Below the pieces are notes generated by a model. That model saw only the letters and a list, made by a program, of their open reading frames with translations. It had not been told where the DNA came from and did not search any database. Source: Halomonas halophila (GTDB taxonomy: Bacteria; Pseudomonadota; Gammaproteobacteria; Pseudomonadales; Halomonadaceae). Taken from it: a stretch of 9,057 bases of DNA. The DNA lies in the NCBI GenBank assembly GCA_002433675.1, contig DJIP01000209.1, positions 1 through 9,057 of the forward strand, written 5' to 3'. Below are positions 1 to 7,296 of this stretch, piece by piece. Position 1 is the first letter of the stretch; each line of letters opens with the position of its first letter. Made by a program: the position numbers and the translations under genes.

Positions 1-1398
1 GACTCGCGGCTTTTCCGCTTTCCCAGGGAGTACCAGCGCATCGAACTGACGCCGGTGCTGGACTGGTCGCCCTGGAACGTCGAGCGTGACCCCTTGAACG
101 GCGAGCAGACCCCGCCGGGTAGCGGCCGCGATGTCACCGGCGGCCTCGCCAGCGCAGTGGAGATGTGCAACAACAACGGCCATTGCCGCAAGTTCGATGC
201 CGGCACCATGTGTCCGAGCTATCGCATTACCCGCGACGAGAAGCACCTGACCCGCGGCCGCGCCAATACCCTGCGTCTGGTGTTGTCCGGCCAGCTCGGT
301 CGCGACGGCCTGGCCAGCGACGAGGTCAAGGAGGCGCTCGATCTGTGCGTTTCCTGCAAGGGCTGCAAGCGTGATTGTCCCACCGGCGTCGATATGGCGC
401 GAATCAAGATCGAGGCCCGGGCGGCAAGGGTCGCCAAGGAAGGTGTGTCGCTGCGCGAGCGACTGATCGGTGACCTGCCTAGGCGCGCGCCGGTGCTGCG
501 GCGACTGTCACCCTTGGTCAAGGCCATCGACAGCATGCCCTGGCTGGCCTCACCGCTGAAGCGGGCGCTGGGACTGGCCGAGGAGCGCGCGCTGCCACGC
601 GTTACCGACGACTACCTGGGGCGGGTACGACAGGGCGAGCGACCGGCCGTTGCCGACCAGGCGGTGAAGGAGGTGGTGCTGTTCGTCGACACCTTCAACA
701 ACTATATGGAAGCCGACAACGCCGAGGCCGCCATGCGCGTGCTTCAAGCCGCGGGTTACCGGGTGATCCTGGCGAGCGCTGCAGATCGTCGTCCGCTGTG
801 TTGCGGGCGTACCTACCTGGCCAGTGGTCAGGTCGATCGGGCCCGGGCGGAGGCCGAGCGGACCCTGGCGGCGCTGACCCCCCACGTGGAGAAAGGGCTT
901 GCCGTGGTCGGGCTCGAGCCATCCTGTCTGCTGACCCTGCGCGACGAGTTCCTGGGCTTCGGTCTGGGCGAACCCGCCAAGCGACTGGCCGAGGCGAGCC
1001 TGCTGTTCGAGGAATTTCTGGTGCGCGAGAAGGACGCCGGTCGGCTGGAGCTTTCGCTCGAGGCGCTGCCGGTGTCGCGGGCGCTGCTCCATGGTCACTG
1101 TCACCAGAAGGCGTTCGATGCCCTGACGCCGGTCCAGCAGGTGCTGTCCTGGATCCCCGAACTCGAGGTGGAGACCATCCAGTCGTCGTGCTGTGGCATG
1201 GCCGGCAGCTTCGGCTACGAGCGTGAGCACTTCGAGGCCTCCATGCAGATGGCGGAACTCTCGTTGCTGCCGGCGGTGCGCGACGCCGAGGATGCGCTGA
1301 TCGTGGCCGACGGCACCAGCTGTCGTCACCAGATTCGTGACGGTGCCGCACGTGAGGCGCGTCATGTTGCCAGGGTACTGGCCGAGGCGCTGGCCTGA
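1..1398 (+). CDS. FAD-binding and (Fe-S)-binding oxidoreductase, D-lactate/D-2-hydroxyacid dehydrogenase type (5' end outside window)
   Basis: Only the last 465 residues are present; the frame is open from base 1, so the gene starts upstream and the missing part should carry the FAD-binding (PCMH-type) domain. Visible here is the iron-sulfur half. A three-cysteine motif C-x5-C-x8-C-P sits at visible residues 56-72, followed by a typical 4Fe-4S motif C-x2-C-x2-C-x3-C-P at 116-127. Two cysteine-rich CCG units follow (CCG at 267-269 and 397-399), with GHCHQKA between them. The end carries [10 protein letters not shown], which I recall from Pseudomonas-type FAD/Fe-S D-lactate dehydrogenases. This layout fits membrane-associated flavin dehydrogenases that oxidise D-lactate, D-2-hydroxyglutarate or glycolate and pass electrons to the quinone pool or another carrier. 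Substrate cannot be told from this half; D-lactate is a reasonable guess given lldP nearby, but that gene is on the other strand. ltaE follows after 101 bases. Confidence 0.9.
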   Translation, partial: DSRLFRFPREYQRIELTPVLDWSPWNVERDPLNGEQTPPGSGRDVTGGLASAVEMCNNNGHCRKFDAGTMCPSYRITRDEKHLTRGRANTLRLVLSGQLGRDGLASDEVKEALDLCVSCKGCKRDCPTGVDMARIKIEARAARVAKEGVSLRERLIGDLPRRAPVLRRLSPLVKAIDSMPWLASPLKRALGLAEERALPRVTDDYLGRVRQGERPAVADQAVKEVVLFVDTFNNYMEADNAEAAMRVLQAAGYRVILASAADRRPLCCGRTYLASGQVDRARAEAERTLAALTPHVEKGLAVVGLEPSCLLTLRDEFLGFGLGEPAKRLAEASLLFEEFLVREKDAGRLELSLEALPVSRALLHGHCHQKAFDALTPVQQVLSWIPELEVETIQSSCCGMAGSFGYEREHFEASMQMAELSLLPAVRDAEDALIVADGTSCRHQIRDGAAREARHVARVLAEALA

Positions 1399-1499
1399 GT
1401 CGTCGGGAGGGCAGGGGGCCAATGCGCGTGGGGGCAGTCCTCAGCTGAACGCCGAACTGGCATACTCGGAGAAAGGGCAGCGCGAACAAGGAGAGCGCC

Positions 1500-2528
1500 A
1501 TGATCGACCTACGTAGCGATACCGTGACCCAACCGACCGAGGCCATGCGTGATGCCATGGCCATCGCACCGGTGGGCGATGACGTCTGGGGTGATGACCC
1601 CAGCGTCGCCGCCTTCGAGGCGGAGGTGGCCGATCGCGCGGGCTTCGCCGCGGCGGCCTTCTTCCCCTCCGGTACTCAGAGCAACCTGACCGCCATGTTG
1701 GTCCACTGCGCACGTGGCGACGAAGTGATCGCCGGTCAACGCTCGCACATCTATCGCGATGAAGGTGGCGGTGCTGCGGTACTTGGCGGCATCCAGCCCC
1801 AACCCCTGATCCAGCAGGCTGATGGACGCATGGCGCTCGAGGATATCGCCGAGGCCATCAAGGGAGACGATATCCATCATGCGCGAACCCGACTGATCGC
1901 CCTGGAAAATACCTATCAGGGCCGGGTATTGCCCCAGGACTATGTGCAGGAGGTAACCGGTCTTGCCGCCGAGCGAGGCCTGGCCTGCCACCTCGATGGC
2001 GCTCGCCTGTTCAACGCCAGTGTCGCCACCGGCAAGTCGCTGGCGGAGCTGTGCGCCGGTTTCGATTCTGTATCGCTGTGCTTTTCCAAGGGGCTGGGCG
2101 CGCCGGTGGGCTCGTTGCTGGTCGGCGGTGAGCGCTTTATCGCCGCGGCCCGTCGCTGGCGCAAGACGCTGGGAGGCGGCATGCGCCAGTCGGGCTTGCT
2201 GGCGGCGGCCTGTCGGCATGCCCTGCACCACCATGTGGAGCGACTGGCCGACGACCACCGTCATGCCCGCCAGCTCGCCGAGTGGCTAGGGAGTATTGAA
2301 GGTATCGGAGTGGCAGGTCAGGCCACCAACATGGTCTTTCTCGACGTGCCGGCTCCTCACTGTGCGGCACTGGAGGGCTTTCTTGCCGAGCGTGGCATCC
2401 TGATCGCGGTGAGGCCGCGCACCCGCCTGGTGACCCATCTGGGTGTCAGCGAGTCGGATGTACGCCGAGTGGCGACGGAGATCACAGCGTACTTTGCCTC
2501 TCTCGCACAGGAACCGACAACGGAGTAG
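1500..2528 (+). CDS. ltaE: Low-specificity L-threonine aldolase
   Basis: 342 residues, the usual family length. It is a PLP enzyme of fold type I that splits L-threonine or L-allo-threonine into glycine and acetaldehyde, in the cytosol. The start [10 protein letters not shown] is the family hallmark and the following EAMRDAM and GDDVWGDDP are also typical. The PLP lysine is K197 in [15 protein letters not shown]83 in [11 protein letters not shown]126, and D166/R169 in HLDGARL fall where the E. coli enzyme has its cofactor and active-site residues. An arginine cluster at 305-309 matches the C-terminal carboxylate-binding region. The ATG is supported by AAGGAG at 1488-1493, six bases upstream. 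It lies between the Fe-S oxidoreductase and the gamma carbonic anhydrase gene on the same strand; co-transcription is possible, but the spacing near 100 bases does not show it. Nothing looks broken. Confidence 0.95.
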   Translation: MIDLRSDTVTQPTEAMRDAMAIAPVGDDVWGDDPSVAAFEAEVADRAGFAAAAFFPSGTQSNLTAMLVHCARGDEVIAGQRSHIYRDEGGGAAVLGGIQPQPLIQQADGRMALEDIAEAIKGDDIHHARTRLIALENTYQGRVLPQDYVQEVTGLAAERGLACHLDGARLFNASVATGKSLAELCAGFDSVSLCFSKGLGAPVGSLLVGGERFIAAARRWRKTLGGGMRQSGLLAAACRHALHHHVERLADDHRHARQLAEWLGSIEGIGVAGQATNMVFLDVPAPHCAALEGFLAERGILIAVRPRTRLVTHLGVSESDVRRVATEITAYFASLAQEPTTE

Positions 2529-2616
2529 GCAGAGTTTGGAAACAGCGTCCACTATATAGGCAGGGTGGGCGCCCAGCGCCCCCCATCCACAAGGATAACC
2601 TCGTCAGGAGCGGGCC

Positions 2617-3141
2617 ATGGCCATCTATCGTCTGGGTAACCATTCCCCCCACATTCATCGCACCGTCTTCGTCGCCGAGAGCGCCGAGGTCATCGGCCAG
2701 GTGAAAATCCATGAAGACGCCAGCATCTGGTACCAGGCGGTACTCAGAGGCGACACCGAAGCGCTTGAAGTGCGTGAAGGCAGCAATATCCAGGATGGCG
2801 CCGTGCTGCACGCCGACCCCGGCTACCCGCTGTCGGTAGGACCGGGCGTCACGGTGGGGCACCAGGCGATGTTGCATGGCTGCACCGTGGGCGAGGGCTC
2901 GTTGATCGGCATTCAGGCGGTGGTGCTCAACGGCGCCGTGATCGGCAAGAACTGCCTGATCGGGGCAGGGGCGCTGGTCAAGGAAGGCGCCGAGATCCCC
3001 GACAACAGCCTGGTCGTCGGCTCGCCGGGCAAGGTGATCCGGCAACTGGATGACAAGGCCATCGCCGCACTCAAGACCAACGCCGAGGGCTATGTGGCCA
3101 AGGCTCGGCTACATCGCACCCGCTTGGCCCGCATCGGCTAG
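2617..3141 (+). CDS. Gamma carbonic anhydrase family protein (YrdA-like hexapeptide repeat protein)
   Basis: 174 residues, the usual size for the CamH/YrdA branch. The protein is built from hexapeptide repeats (for example VGPGVTVG, VGEGSLIG, VVLNGAVIG, IGAGALV) that fold as a left-handed beta helix and trimerise, with a metal site between subunits. Residues H65, H82 and H87 match the three zinc/iron ligands of Methanosarcina Cam, including the five-residue gap between the last two. R44, D46, Q59 and D60 match the conserved network near the site. The acidic proton-shuttle loop of true Cam is absent, as is usual for this subgroup, so carbonic anhydrase activity is uncertain even though the metal site is intact. 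The start is set by AGGAG at 2606-2610, six bases before ATG. It follows ltaE by 88 bases. An acyltransferase role is less likely because the ligand histidines are kept. Confidence 0.92.
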   Translation: MAIYRLGNHSPHIHRTVFVAESAEVIGQVKIHEDASIWYQAVLRGDTEALEVREGSNIQDGAVLHADPGYPLSVGPGVTVGHQAMLHGCTVGEGSLIGIQAVVLNGAVIGKNCLIGAGALVKEGAEIPDNSLVVGSPGKVIRQLDDKAIAALKTNAEGYVAKARLHRTRLARIG

Positions 3142-3692
3142 ATGAAGAGAGCCTGCGCGCATCGACGTTTCGGACAGCGCCTGGCAACCCCCCCTTCGCA
3201 GGAGGCCACGGACACTTCGCGGTGCTGTCTGTGGTCTGCGGGCAACCCGCCGACACATCTGGACGGCGAACCCCCGGCCTAGAGCTGGCGTCGGGTCGGC
3301 CTTCTGTGCCGCTTGACCCTCTGGGGAGCGGGAGCCTTGTGCCTCAGCAACAGCATGGATTCCGAGGATCTCGCGCCGTTGGTGATCACCACGACGGCGA
3401 TCACGGTGATCATGGCAAGCAGCAGATAGGACATCTGAATTTCCCCTGGTCGAGAGTCGTGGCCCTTGTCGAGACCATGCGTCCGTGGGCGCTCACGAAG
3501 AGCCAGCCCCTGGTCAGTACGCCGGCGGCGCGCCTTGCCGGTGAGCCCGAAAGCAAGAATGCTGCACGTGCGTACGACACTGAATTAACTCTAGGCGCAG
3601 GGTATAAGGGGCGCCATATCGGCACAGAGGTAGTCGAACTGTGCTTAGAGTGGCGTAGTTCTCGAGCAAAGGTGGCGCCTGTCGCCAACAAG
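3142..3692. other. Intergenic region between gamma carbonic anhydrase gene and lldP terminator
   Basis: About 550 bases with only one candidate gene, the small - strand ORF at 3279-3434 listed separately. Close to the end of the carbonic anhydrase gene is a GC-rich inverted repeat, CCACGGACA (3206-3214) with TGTCTGTGG (3226-3234; one G-T pair, 11-base loop), followed by GCGGG-CAA-CCCGC (3238-3250). Neither has a T-tract, so a factor-independent terminator is not shown, though the pair may still stall or protect transcripts. A + strand open frame runs through here into the antisense of lldP; its composition and its overlap argue against it being a gene. I saw no promoter that I would defend. 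Confidence 0.5.
3279..3434 (-). CDS. Candidate small single-span membrane protein (51 residues), hypothetical
   Basis: I do not recognise this protein. Reading leftwards from ATG at 3434 gives 51 residues ending in TAG at 3279-3281. Residues 3-18 are a strongly hydrophobic run (YLLLAMITVIAVVVIT) fit for one membrane helix, and the rest is strongly basic (RHKAPAPQRVKRHRRPTRRQ), which would keep the C-terminus in the cytoplasm by the positive-inside rule. A good Shine-Dalgarno, AGGGGA, lies seven bases before the ATG (3447-3442 on the - strand). The gene would sit downstream of lldP on the same strand but beyond the lldP terminator, so it would need its own promoter, which I could not find. Length is short enough that chance cannot be excluded. 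Start context and the clear hydrophobic-then-basic split are the only support. Confidence 0.35.
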   Translation of the reverse strand: MSYLLLAMITVIAVVVITNGARSSESMLLLRHKAPAPQRVKRHRRPTRRQL

Positions 3693-3723
3693 AAGGGGGT
3701 GTCATCGTCGATGACACCCCCTT
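3693..3723 (-). terminator. Terminator hairpin of lldP
   Basis: A perfect 14-bp stem, AAGGGGGTGTCATC paired with GATGACACCCCCTT, closes on a three-base loop (3707-3709). It lies 37 bases past the lldP stop codon. Read on the - strand it is followed by CTTGTTGG, a modest T-containing tail. The opposite direction has no T-run, which fits lldP termination. Confidence 0.8.
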
Positions 3724-3760
3724 GTCGGTCAGCCAGGTGGTGGCTGGCTTGGCGTAGTGC

Positions 3761-5464
3761 CTACTGCAATAGCCCCATCAGCGGGTCGGAGATACCGACC
3801 ACCTGCATCGCCACCAGCCCGATCAGCCCCGCTGCGAGCACATAGTAGATGGTCGGCAGGATGGTCTTGCGAATGGTGATGCCCTCGCGTCCCAGCAGGC
3901 CCACGGTAGCCGAGGCGGCCACCACGTTGTGGATGGCGATCATGTTGCCGGCGGCGGCACCGACGGCCTGAAGTGCCACCATCAGCGCGGTGGAAACCCC
4001 GAGTTGCTGGGCCACATTGAACTGGAAGTCTGCCAGCATCAGGTTGGACACGGTGTTGGAGCCGGCGATGAAGGCCCCCAGTGCGCCAACGGAAGGAGCG
4101 AACAGCGGATAGATGTCGCCGACGCCGTTGGCCACCGCGGTGGCCATGGCCACCGGCATGGAGGCCAGATCAGCACCATTGACGCCGGAGTTGATCAGGA
4201 TGCGCACCATGGGGATGGTGAACACCAGCACGAAACCGGCGCCCAGCAGGGTGCGGCTGGATTCACTGAAGGCGGCCTTGAGCTGATTACCGTTCATGCG
4301 ATGCATCAGGGCGGTGATTAGCACCACCATCAGCAGGATGCCACCGGGCAGGTAGAGTGGCTGCAGGCTGCCGGAGATACCGGCCTCACCAAGGATGTCG
4401 CTGAAGCCCAGGCTTACCGAGGTCAGCGCCTGCTTGAAAGGCTCGATGGTACGTGACGCCACCAGCAGCACCGCCAGCAGCACGTAGGGCAGCCAGCCCA
4501 TGAAGGTGCTCATCGGCGCGCGACCCACGACCTCGTCGGCCTTGATGCTGAGCTTGCCGATCCAGTGGGCAGGCCAGCTGTCACTTTCCGGGAAATCCCA
4601 GCTCTTGGCGGGAATCAGGAAGCCGCGACGGGCGGCCGGGACCACGATGGCAAGGCCCACCATGGCGCCGATCATCGACGGGAATTCGGGGCCCAGGAAG
4701 ACCCCGGCCAGGGCGTAGGGCACCACGAAGGCGACGCCTGCGAAGATCGCGAAGGGAGCAATCGCCAGGCCTTCCTTCCAGGAGCGGTTGGCACCGAAGA
4801 AGCGCACCATGACGCTGACCATGATCAGCGGCATGAGAACGCCGACCACGGCATGGACCAGCGCGACCTCACCGGCAATCAGGCGGAAGTACTCCATCCA
4901 GCTGGCGCCACCGGCTTCCAACGTCTCGGTGATACCGACCCTGTCCAGGCCACCGGCGACACCGACCACGATGGGAGTACCGACGGCGCCGAAGGACACC
5001 GGAGTGGACTGGATCATCATGCCCACCACTACGGCGGCCAACGCCGGGAATCCCAGTGCGACCATCAGCGGGGCAGCCACCGCTGCCGGCGTGCCGAAGC
5101 CCGAGGCGCCTTCGATGAAGCAGCCGAACAGCCAGGCCACGATGATCGCCTGGACGCGGCGGTCCGGGCTGATACCGGAGAAGCCATTGCGGATGGCGGC
5201 GATACCGCCGGAGTGCTTCAGGGTGTTGAGCAGCAGGATGGCGCCGAAGATGATCCACAGGATCGCCACGGTCAGGATCAGTCCTTGCAGGGTCGAGGCC
5301 AGGACCCGAGTGAAGGTCATGTCCCAGGCCAGCAGGGCAATCAGCGCGGTGACCAGGAAGACGATGGGCATGGCGACCTTGGCGGCCATGCGCATGCCGA
5401 TCAGCAGAATGCCGGCCAGTATGAGCGGCACAAAGGCTATCAAGGCTAGAGTGGTGTCGGTCAT
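3761..5464 (-). CDS. lldP: L-lactate permease (LctP family)
   Basis: 567 residues from the chosen ATG at 5464, close to the 551 of E. coli LldP. It is an inner-membrane carrier that takes up L-lactate, and in relatives also D-lactate and glycolate, with protons. The sequence is almost entirely hydrophobic helices with short loops. The family signature is clear: [11 protein letters not shown] at residues 116-126 and [10 protein letters not shown] at 155-164, with a WDF-type loop near the middle and SNTVSNLM towards the C-terminus. The open frame extends 58 codons further upstream, but that stretch is hydrophilic, carries the operator and predicted promoter, and lacks family similarity; [18 protein letters not shown] is a normal N-terminus. 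The Shine-Dalgarno is weak (AAGAGA about ten bases upstream). The gene is divergent from the glutathione S-transferase gene, and a GntR-type operator lies 131 bases upstream of the start. No lldD or regulator gene follows it here; the hairpin at 3693-3723 ends the transcript. Confidence 0.95.
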   Translation of the reverse strand: MTDTTLALIAFVPLILAGILLIGMRMAAKVAMPIVFLVTALIALLAWDMTFTRVLASTLQGLILTVAILWIIFGAILLLNTLKHSGGIAAIRNGFSGISPDRRVQAIIVAWLFGCFIEGASGFGTPAAVAAPLMVALGFPALAAVVVGMMIQSTPVSFGAVGTPIVVGVAGGLDRVGITETLEAGGASWMEYFRLIAGEVALVHAVVGVLMPLIMVSVMVRFFGANRSWKEGLAIAPFAIFAGVAFVVPYALAGVFLGPEFPSMIGAMVGLAIVVPAARRGFLIPAKSWDFPESDSWPAHWIGKLSIKADEVVGRAPMSTFMGWLPYVLLAVLLVASRTIEPFKQALTSVSLGFSDILGEAGISGSLQPLYLPGGILLMVVLITALMHRMNGNQLKAAFSESSRTLLGAGFVLVFTIPMVRILINSGVNGADLASMPVAMATAVANGVGDIYPLFAPSVGALGAFIAGSNTVSNLMLADFQFNVAQQLGVSTALMVALQAVGAAAGNMIAIHNVVAASATVGLLGREGITIRKTILPTIYYVLAAGLIGLVAMQVVGISDPLMGLLQ

Positions 5465-5579
5465 GGTGTTGGGGTCTCTTGTCGTGTCCTTGTTTGTAAT
5501 ATCCGTTGTGTCGAAGTTGGCGGTTTCACGCCGGGGTAAGGCTCGGACAAGGCGGCACGATAAGCCGACGAGCGAAATC

Positions 5580-5608
5580 GTTCTAGACTGGGATATTGGT
5601 AAGACCAA
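5580..5608 (-). promoter_or_regulatory. Possible lldP promoter overlapping the operator
   Basis: On the - strand TTGGTC (5608-5603) and TAGAAC (5585-5580) are separated by 17 bases, a loose sigma-70 pair (three and four of six consensus bases). The -35 element would lie inside the operator palindrome, so a bound regulator would block polymerase. The match is weak and rests mainly on this geometry. Confidence 0.3.
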
Positions 5609-5609
5609 T
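5595..5609. promoter_or_regulatory. GntR/FadR-subfamily operator (LldR- or PdhR-like) upstream of lldP
   Basis: ATTGGT-AAG-ACCAAT is a perfect 6+3+6 palindrome. It matches the TTGGTnnnACCAA pattern bound by FadR-subfamily GntR regulators, notably LldR (lactate) and PdhR (pyruvate). Position upstream of lldP favours a lactate-responsive repressor of the LldR type. The regulator gene is not in the window. Confidence 0.8.
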
Positions 5610-5821
5610 CCAGTGACGAAAGGTCCGTGTCCGGCCATTCTTCAAATTTATTGTTTAACAGTAGGTTAGAGGTGGCGAAGACGCCGTCGTAGGGTGCGAA
5701 CGAGGCTAGTTTCTTAGACTAATGGACAGGTTTGTCTCGATCCCTTCGGAAATCATGGCGTTGGCGAGGTGGGCGGTTGATGGCACTATCGGCAGACATT
5801 CTCCCTCTAGAGGTATCTGGC

Positions 5822-6535
5822 ATGGCCCTGGTGATGTACGACCTGTGTGGCATCGACGAGTCACTGCGTTTTTCTCCCTTCTGCTGGCGAGCCAAGCTGG
5901 CCATCGCCCACAAGGGGCTCGAGGTGGAGGCGCGGCCCTGGTGCTTTACCGAAAAGGAAAAGCTCGAATTCACCGACCACGACAAGGTCCCGGTGCTGAT
6001 CGATGGCGACGAAGTGATCACCGACAGCTTCGAGATCCTGCGTTATCTGGATCGTGCCTACCCGGAGGCCCCGACGCTGCTTGGCGGGCCCTTGGCCGAA
6101 TCCCGCGCCCGCTTTTTCAAGCACTACAGCGAGCGCGCCCTGCAGTTGCCGATCCTGCGCACCATCGTGATGGACCTGATGAACGCCATCCATCCCAAGG
6201 ACCGCGACTACTTCCGCACCACTCGTGAAAAACGCCTGGGCATGACCCTGGAGCAGTTCCATTCTCCGGCCAAGGGGCTCAGCCAACTCGATAGCGCCCT
6301 GGAGCCACTGCGTGGCCAGCTGTCGGGAAGCGACTTCATTGATGGCGATGCGCCCGGGGCGGCGGACTACCTGGTGTTTGCCAACTTCATGTGGGCCCGT
6401 TCAGTGTCCACCGCGGATCTGGTATCCAATGCCGATCCAGTCTACGCCTGGATCGAGCGGATGCTTGATGCCAATGGCGGTGTCGGTCGCAACGCGGTGC
6501 GCGTGTGTGACATCGAAGGCGCTTATCGCACCTGA
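5822..6535 (+). CDS. Glutathione S-transferase family protein, LigE/beta-etherase-like
   Basis: 237 residues from the ATG at 5822, which has AGAGGT at 5809-5814, seven bases upstream. Longer in-frame starts exist (ATG at 5780 and further up) but would add a basic, atypical leader. The N-terminal thioredoxin-like GST domain spans about residues 1-80: MYDLCGIDESLRFSPFCWRA at the start, W40 and FTEKE, the cis-proline in KVPVLIDGDE (P57), and the glutathione-binding DS pair in TDSFEILRYLD (D68-S69). An all-helical C-terminal domain follows, with DAPGAADYLVFANFMWAR as the usual helix-capping region. The SP-x-CWR plus FTEK pattern resembles the branch containing sphingomonad LigE-type beta-etherases and fungal GTE/FuA enzymes. 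True substrate is unknown; lignin-ether cleavage should not be assumed. It is a single gene, divergent from lldP, and is closed by the terminator at 6547-6591. Confidence 0.88.
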   Translation: MALVMYDLCGIDESLRFSPFCWRAKLAIAHKGLEVEARPWCFTEKEKLEFTDHDKVPVLIDGDEVITDSFEILRYLDRAYPEAPTLLGGPLAESRARFFKHYSERALQLPILRTIVMDLMNAIHPKDRDYFRTTREKRLGMTLEQFHSPAKGLSQLDSALEPLRGQLSGSDFIDGDAPGAADYLVFANFMWARSVSTADLVSNADPVYAWIERMLDANGGVGRNAVRVCDIEGAYRT

Positions 6536-6546
6536 CCCTTGCTGCC

Positions 6547-6591
6547 GAGCGAGGCGACGTTCCGACATCGTCGCTTCGCTCTTTGTCTTTT
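6547..6591 (+). terminator. Factor-independent terminator of the glutathione S-transferase gene
   Basis: GAGCGAGGCGACG (6547-6559) pairs with CGTCGCTTCGCTC (6569-6581) in a 13-bp stem with one G-T pair and a nine-base loop. The T-rich tail TTTGTCTTTT (6582-6591) follows directly. It starts 11 bases after the stop codon. Confidence 0.9.
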
Positions 6592-6613
6592 GCTCTTTGT
6601 CTTTTGCTCTTTT
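6578..6613 (+). repeat. 14-bp tandem repeat, 2.6 copies
   Basis: GCTCTTTGTCTTTT occurs at 6578-6591 and again, identical, at 6592-6605, followed by a partial GCTCTTTT at 6606-6613. The first copy forms the 3' arm end and T-tail of the terminator, so the repeat duplicates the tail of that terminator. Confidence 0.9.
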
Positions 6614-6777
6614 CGCTTGCTTCCTTGTTCCTGTGTCTTCCTCAGGTTCTCCTCCTAAGCCTGCGCCACTAGTCTGCAGCGATCATGCCGCCACGCTTTT
6701 TGCTGCATGTCGATCATGGCTTTCGAGTGTCGCCGGCAAGGTGACACGTCTTGGCTATTCTGCAAGAGACCTTGGGG

Positions 6778-6818
6778 AAGAGAACCGAACAACGAAACGC
6801 CGGTTGTTCGGGGCTCTT
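6778..6818. other. Stable inverted repeat (possible RNA hairpin)
   Basis: CCGAACAAC (6785-6793) pairs perfectly with GTTGTTCGG (6803-6811) over a nine-base loop. Beyond a 2x2 internal loop, AAGAG (6778-6782) pairs with CTCTT (6814-6818). On the + strand no T-run follows. On the - strand the tail is TTCTCTTCCCC, so a - strand terminator is conceivable but nothing on that strand needs one here. Confidence 0.55.
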
Positions 6819-6887
6819 GAACCTGTGAAAAACTGGACCGGTTACCCGGTAGGACGTTGCGAAACAGCGGTACCGTGCTTTGTGACC

Positions 6888-6926
6888 TGACGGTCGATAG
6901 TCGCTATTGACGGTTGTCGCTATCGA
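6888..6926. repeat. Imperfect tandem repeat with nested inverted repeat
   Basis: TGACGGT...GTCGCTAT occurs twice, at 6888-6907 and, four bases shorter, at 6908-6923. TCGATAG (6894-6900) is also an inverted match to CTATCGA (6920-6926). The arrangement resembles a small regulator-binding site or a short duplication; no function is known. Confidence 0.6.
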
Positions 6927-7067
6927 CGACTGTTTTGTCGATATGTCTTACAAAAGCGCGATTTTTGCGCTTCTGGCGCGGCTGCAACTGCTGTTACTAG
7001 AGCGTCAACCACCATCTGCTATGGTCCGAATGGCGCGCTGCTGGGGAAGATGCCGCTTGTACTGGGC

Positions 7068-7202
7068 TGCTGCACCCGCGTTAGTGCAATTAGTAGCGCG
7101 TATATGCCTTATATGATGTTGCGGTGCAGCAAGGTGCGTTCTAGGCTTCACATGCGAGTCGATTCTGTGCTCGTTTGAAGATTATCTGTAATCGGTGCAG
7201 CA
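7068..7202. promoter_or_regulatory. Three copies of 9-mer GGTGCAGCA upstream of the phasin-like gene
   Basis: TGCTGCACC (inverted copy) lies at 7068-7076, and GGTGCAGCA at 7123-7131 and 7194-7202; the last two extend to the 10-mer CGGTGCAGCA. Between the first two lies TATGAT (7112-7117), five of six bases of a sigma-70 -10, without a good -35. TTGCGGTGCAG at 7119-7129 is one base from CTGC-N3-GCAG, a pattern I recall for PhaR-type PHA regulators. This may be the control region of the phasin gene. Confidence 0.35.
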
Positions 7203-7296
7203 CAAGATACTGCCAGGCTGCCTCGCATCGCCGTGGTTTCAGCGGACAGGCTGCCCGTGGGCCGAACGTGCTGGCATACCTATAGGGAGTACCAAC

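Larger units (their letters stand above)
5465..5821. other. Divergent control region between lldP and the glutathione S-transferase gene
   Basis: 357 bases without a gene. It holds the palindromic operator at 5595-5609, a possible lldP promoter overlapping it, and an AT-rich patch at 5641-5668 (ATTTATTGTTTAAC) that could serve promoters in either direction. The implied lldP leader is about 110 bases. I could not assign a promoter to the + strand gene with confidence. Confidence 0.6.
6614..7296. other. Long noncoding stretch upstream of the phasin-like gene
   Basis: About 680 bases with no credible gene. Open frames here are short, start on weak codons or read as Arg/Cys/Trp-rich shadow-like protein. 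What is present: a hairpin at 6778-6818, a pair of imperfect repeats with an inverted repeat around 6888-6926, and three copies of a GGTGCAGCA 9-mer (7068-7202) around a possible -10 element TATGAT at 7112-7117. The region from about 6900 is more AT-rich than coding sequence nearby. An unannotated small RNA or a long leader of the downstream gene is possible. Confidence 0.5.

Noticed and set aside
695..1564. Long - strand open frames opposite the oxidoreductase
   Set aside because: Arg/Pro/Ser-rich shadow of a GC-rich gene whose + strand frame has clear Fe-S motifs.
2535..2560. TTTGGA...TATATA as a promoter for the carbonic anhydrase gene
   Set aside because: The two elements are only about 11-12 bases apart and no other -35 fits the TATATA.
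2567..2581. GGGCGC-CCA-GCGCCC hairpin between ltaE and the carbonic anhydrase gene as a terminator
   Set aside because: Only a 6-bp stem with no T-run after it; too weak to claim termination.
3410..3691. 93-codon - strand open frame after the lldP terminator
   Set aside because: Overlaps the better-supported 51-residue ORF start region in another frame, lacks a good ribosome binding site, and reads as mixed Arg/Ser/Cys-rich sequence with no recognisable domain.
3222..3845. 207-codon + strand open frame
   Set aside because: It runs through intergenic sequence and then antisense through the lldP terminator and lldP 3' end; composition is not protein-like and there is no supporting start site.
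4565..5449. Long + strand open frame rich in His, Asp and Gly opposite lldP
   Set aside because: A codon-bias shadow of lldP; this composition is typical of antisense reading of GC-rich hydrophobic genes.
6907..7116. 69-codon + strand open frame with Leu/Ala-rich part
   Set aside because: Starts with TTG without a Shine-Dalgarno and overlaps the repeat region and the 9-mer promoter elements; probably chance.
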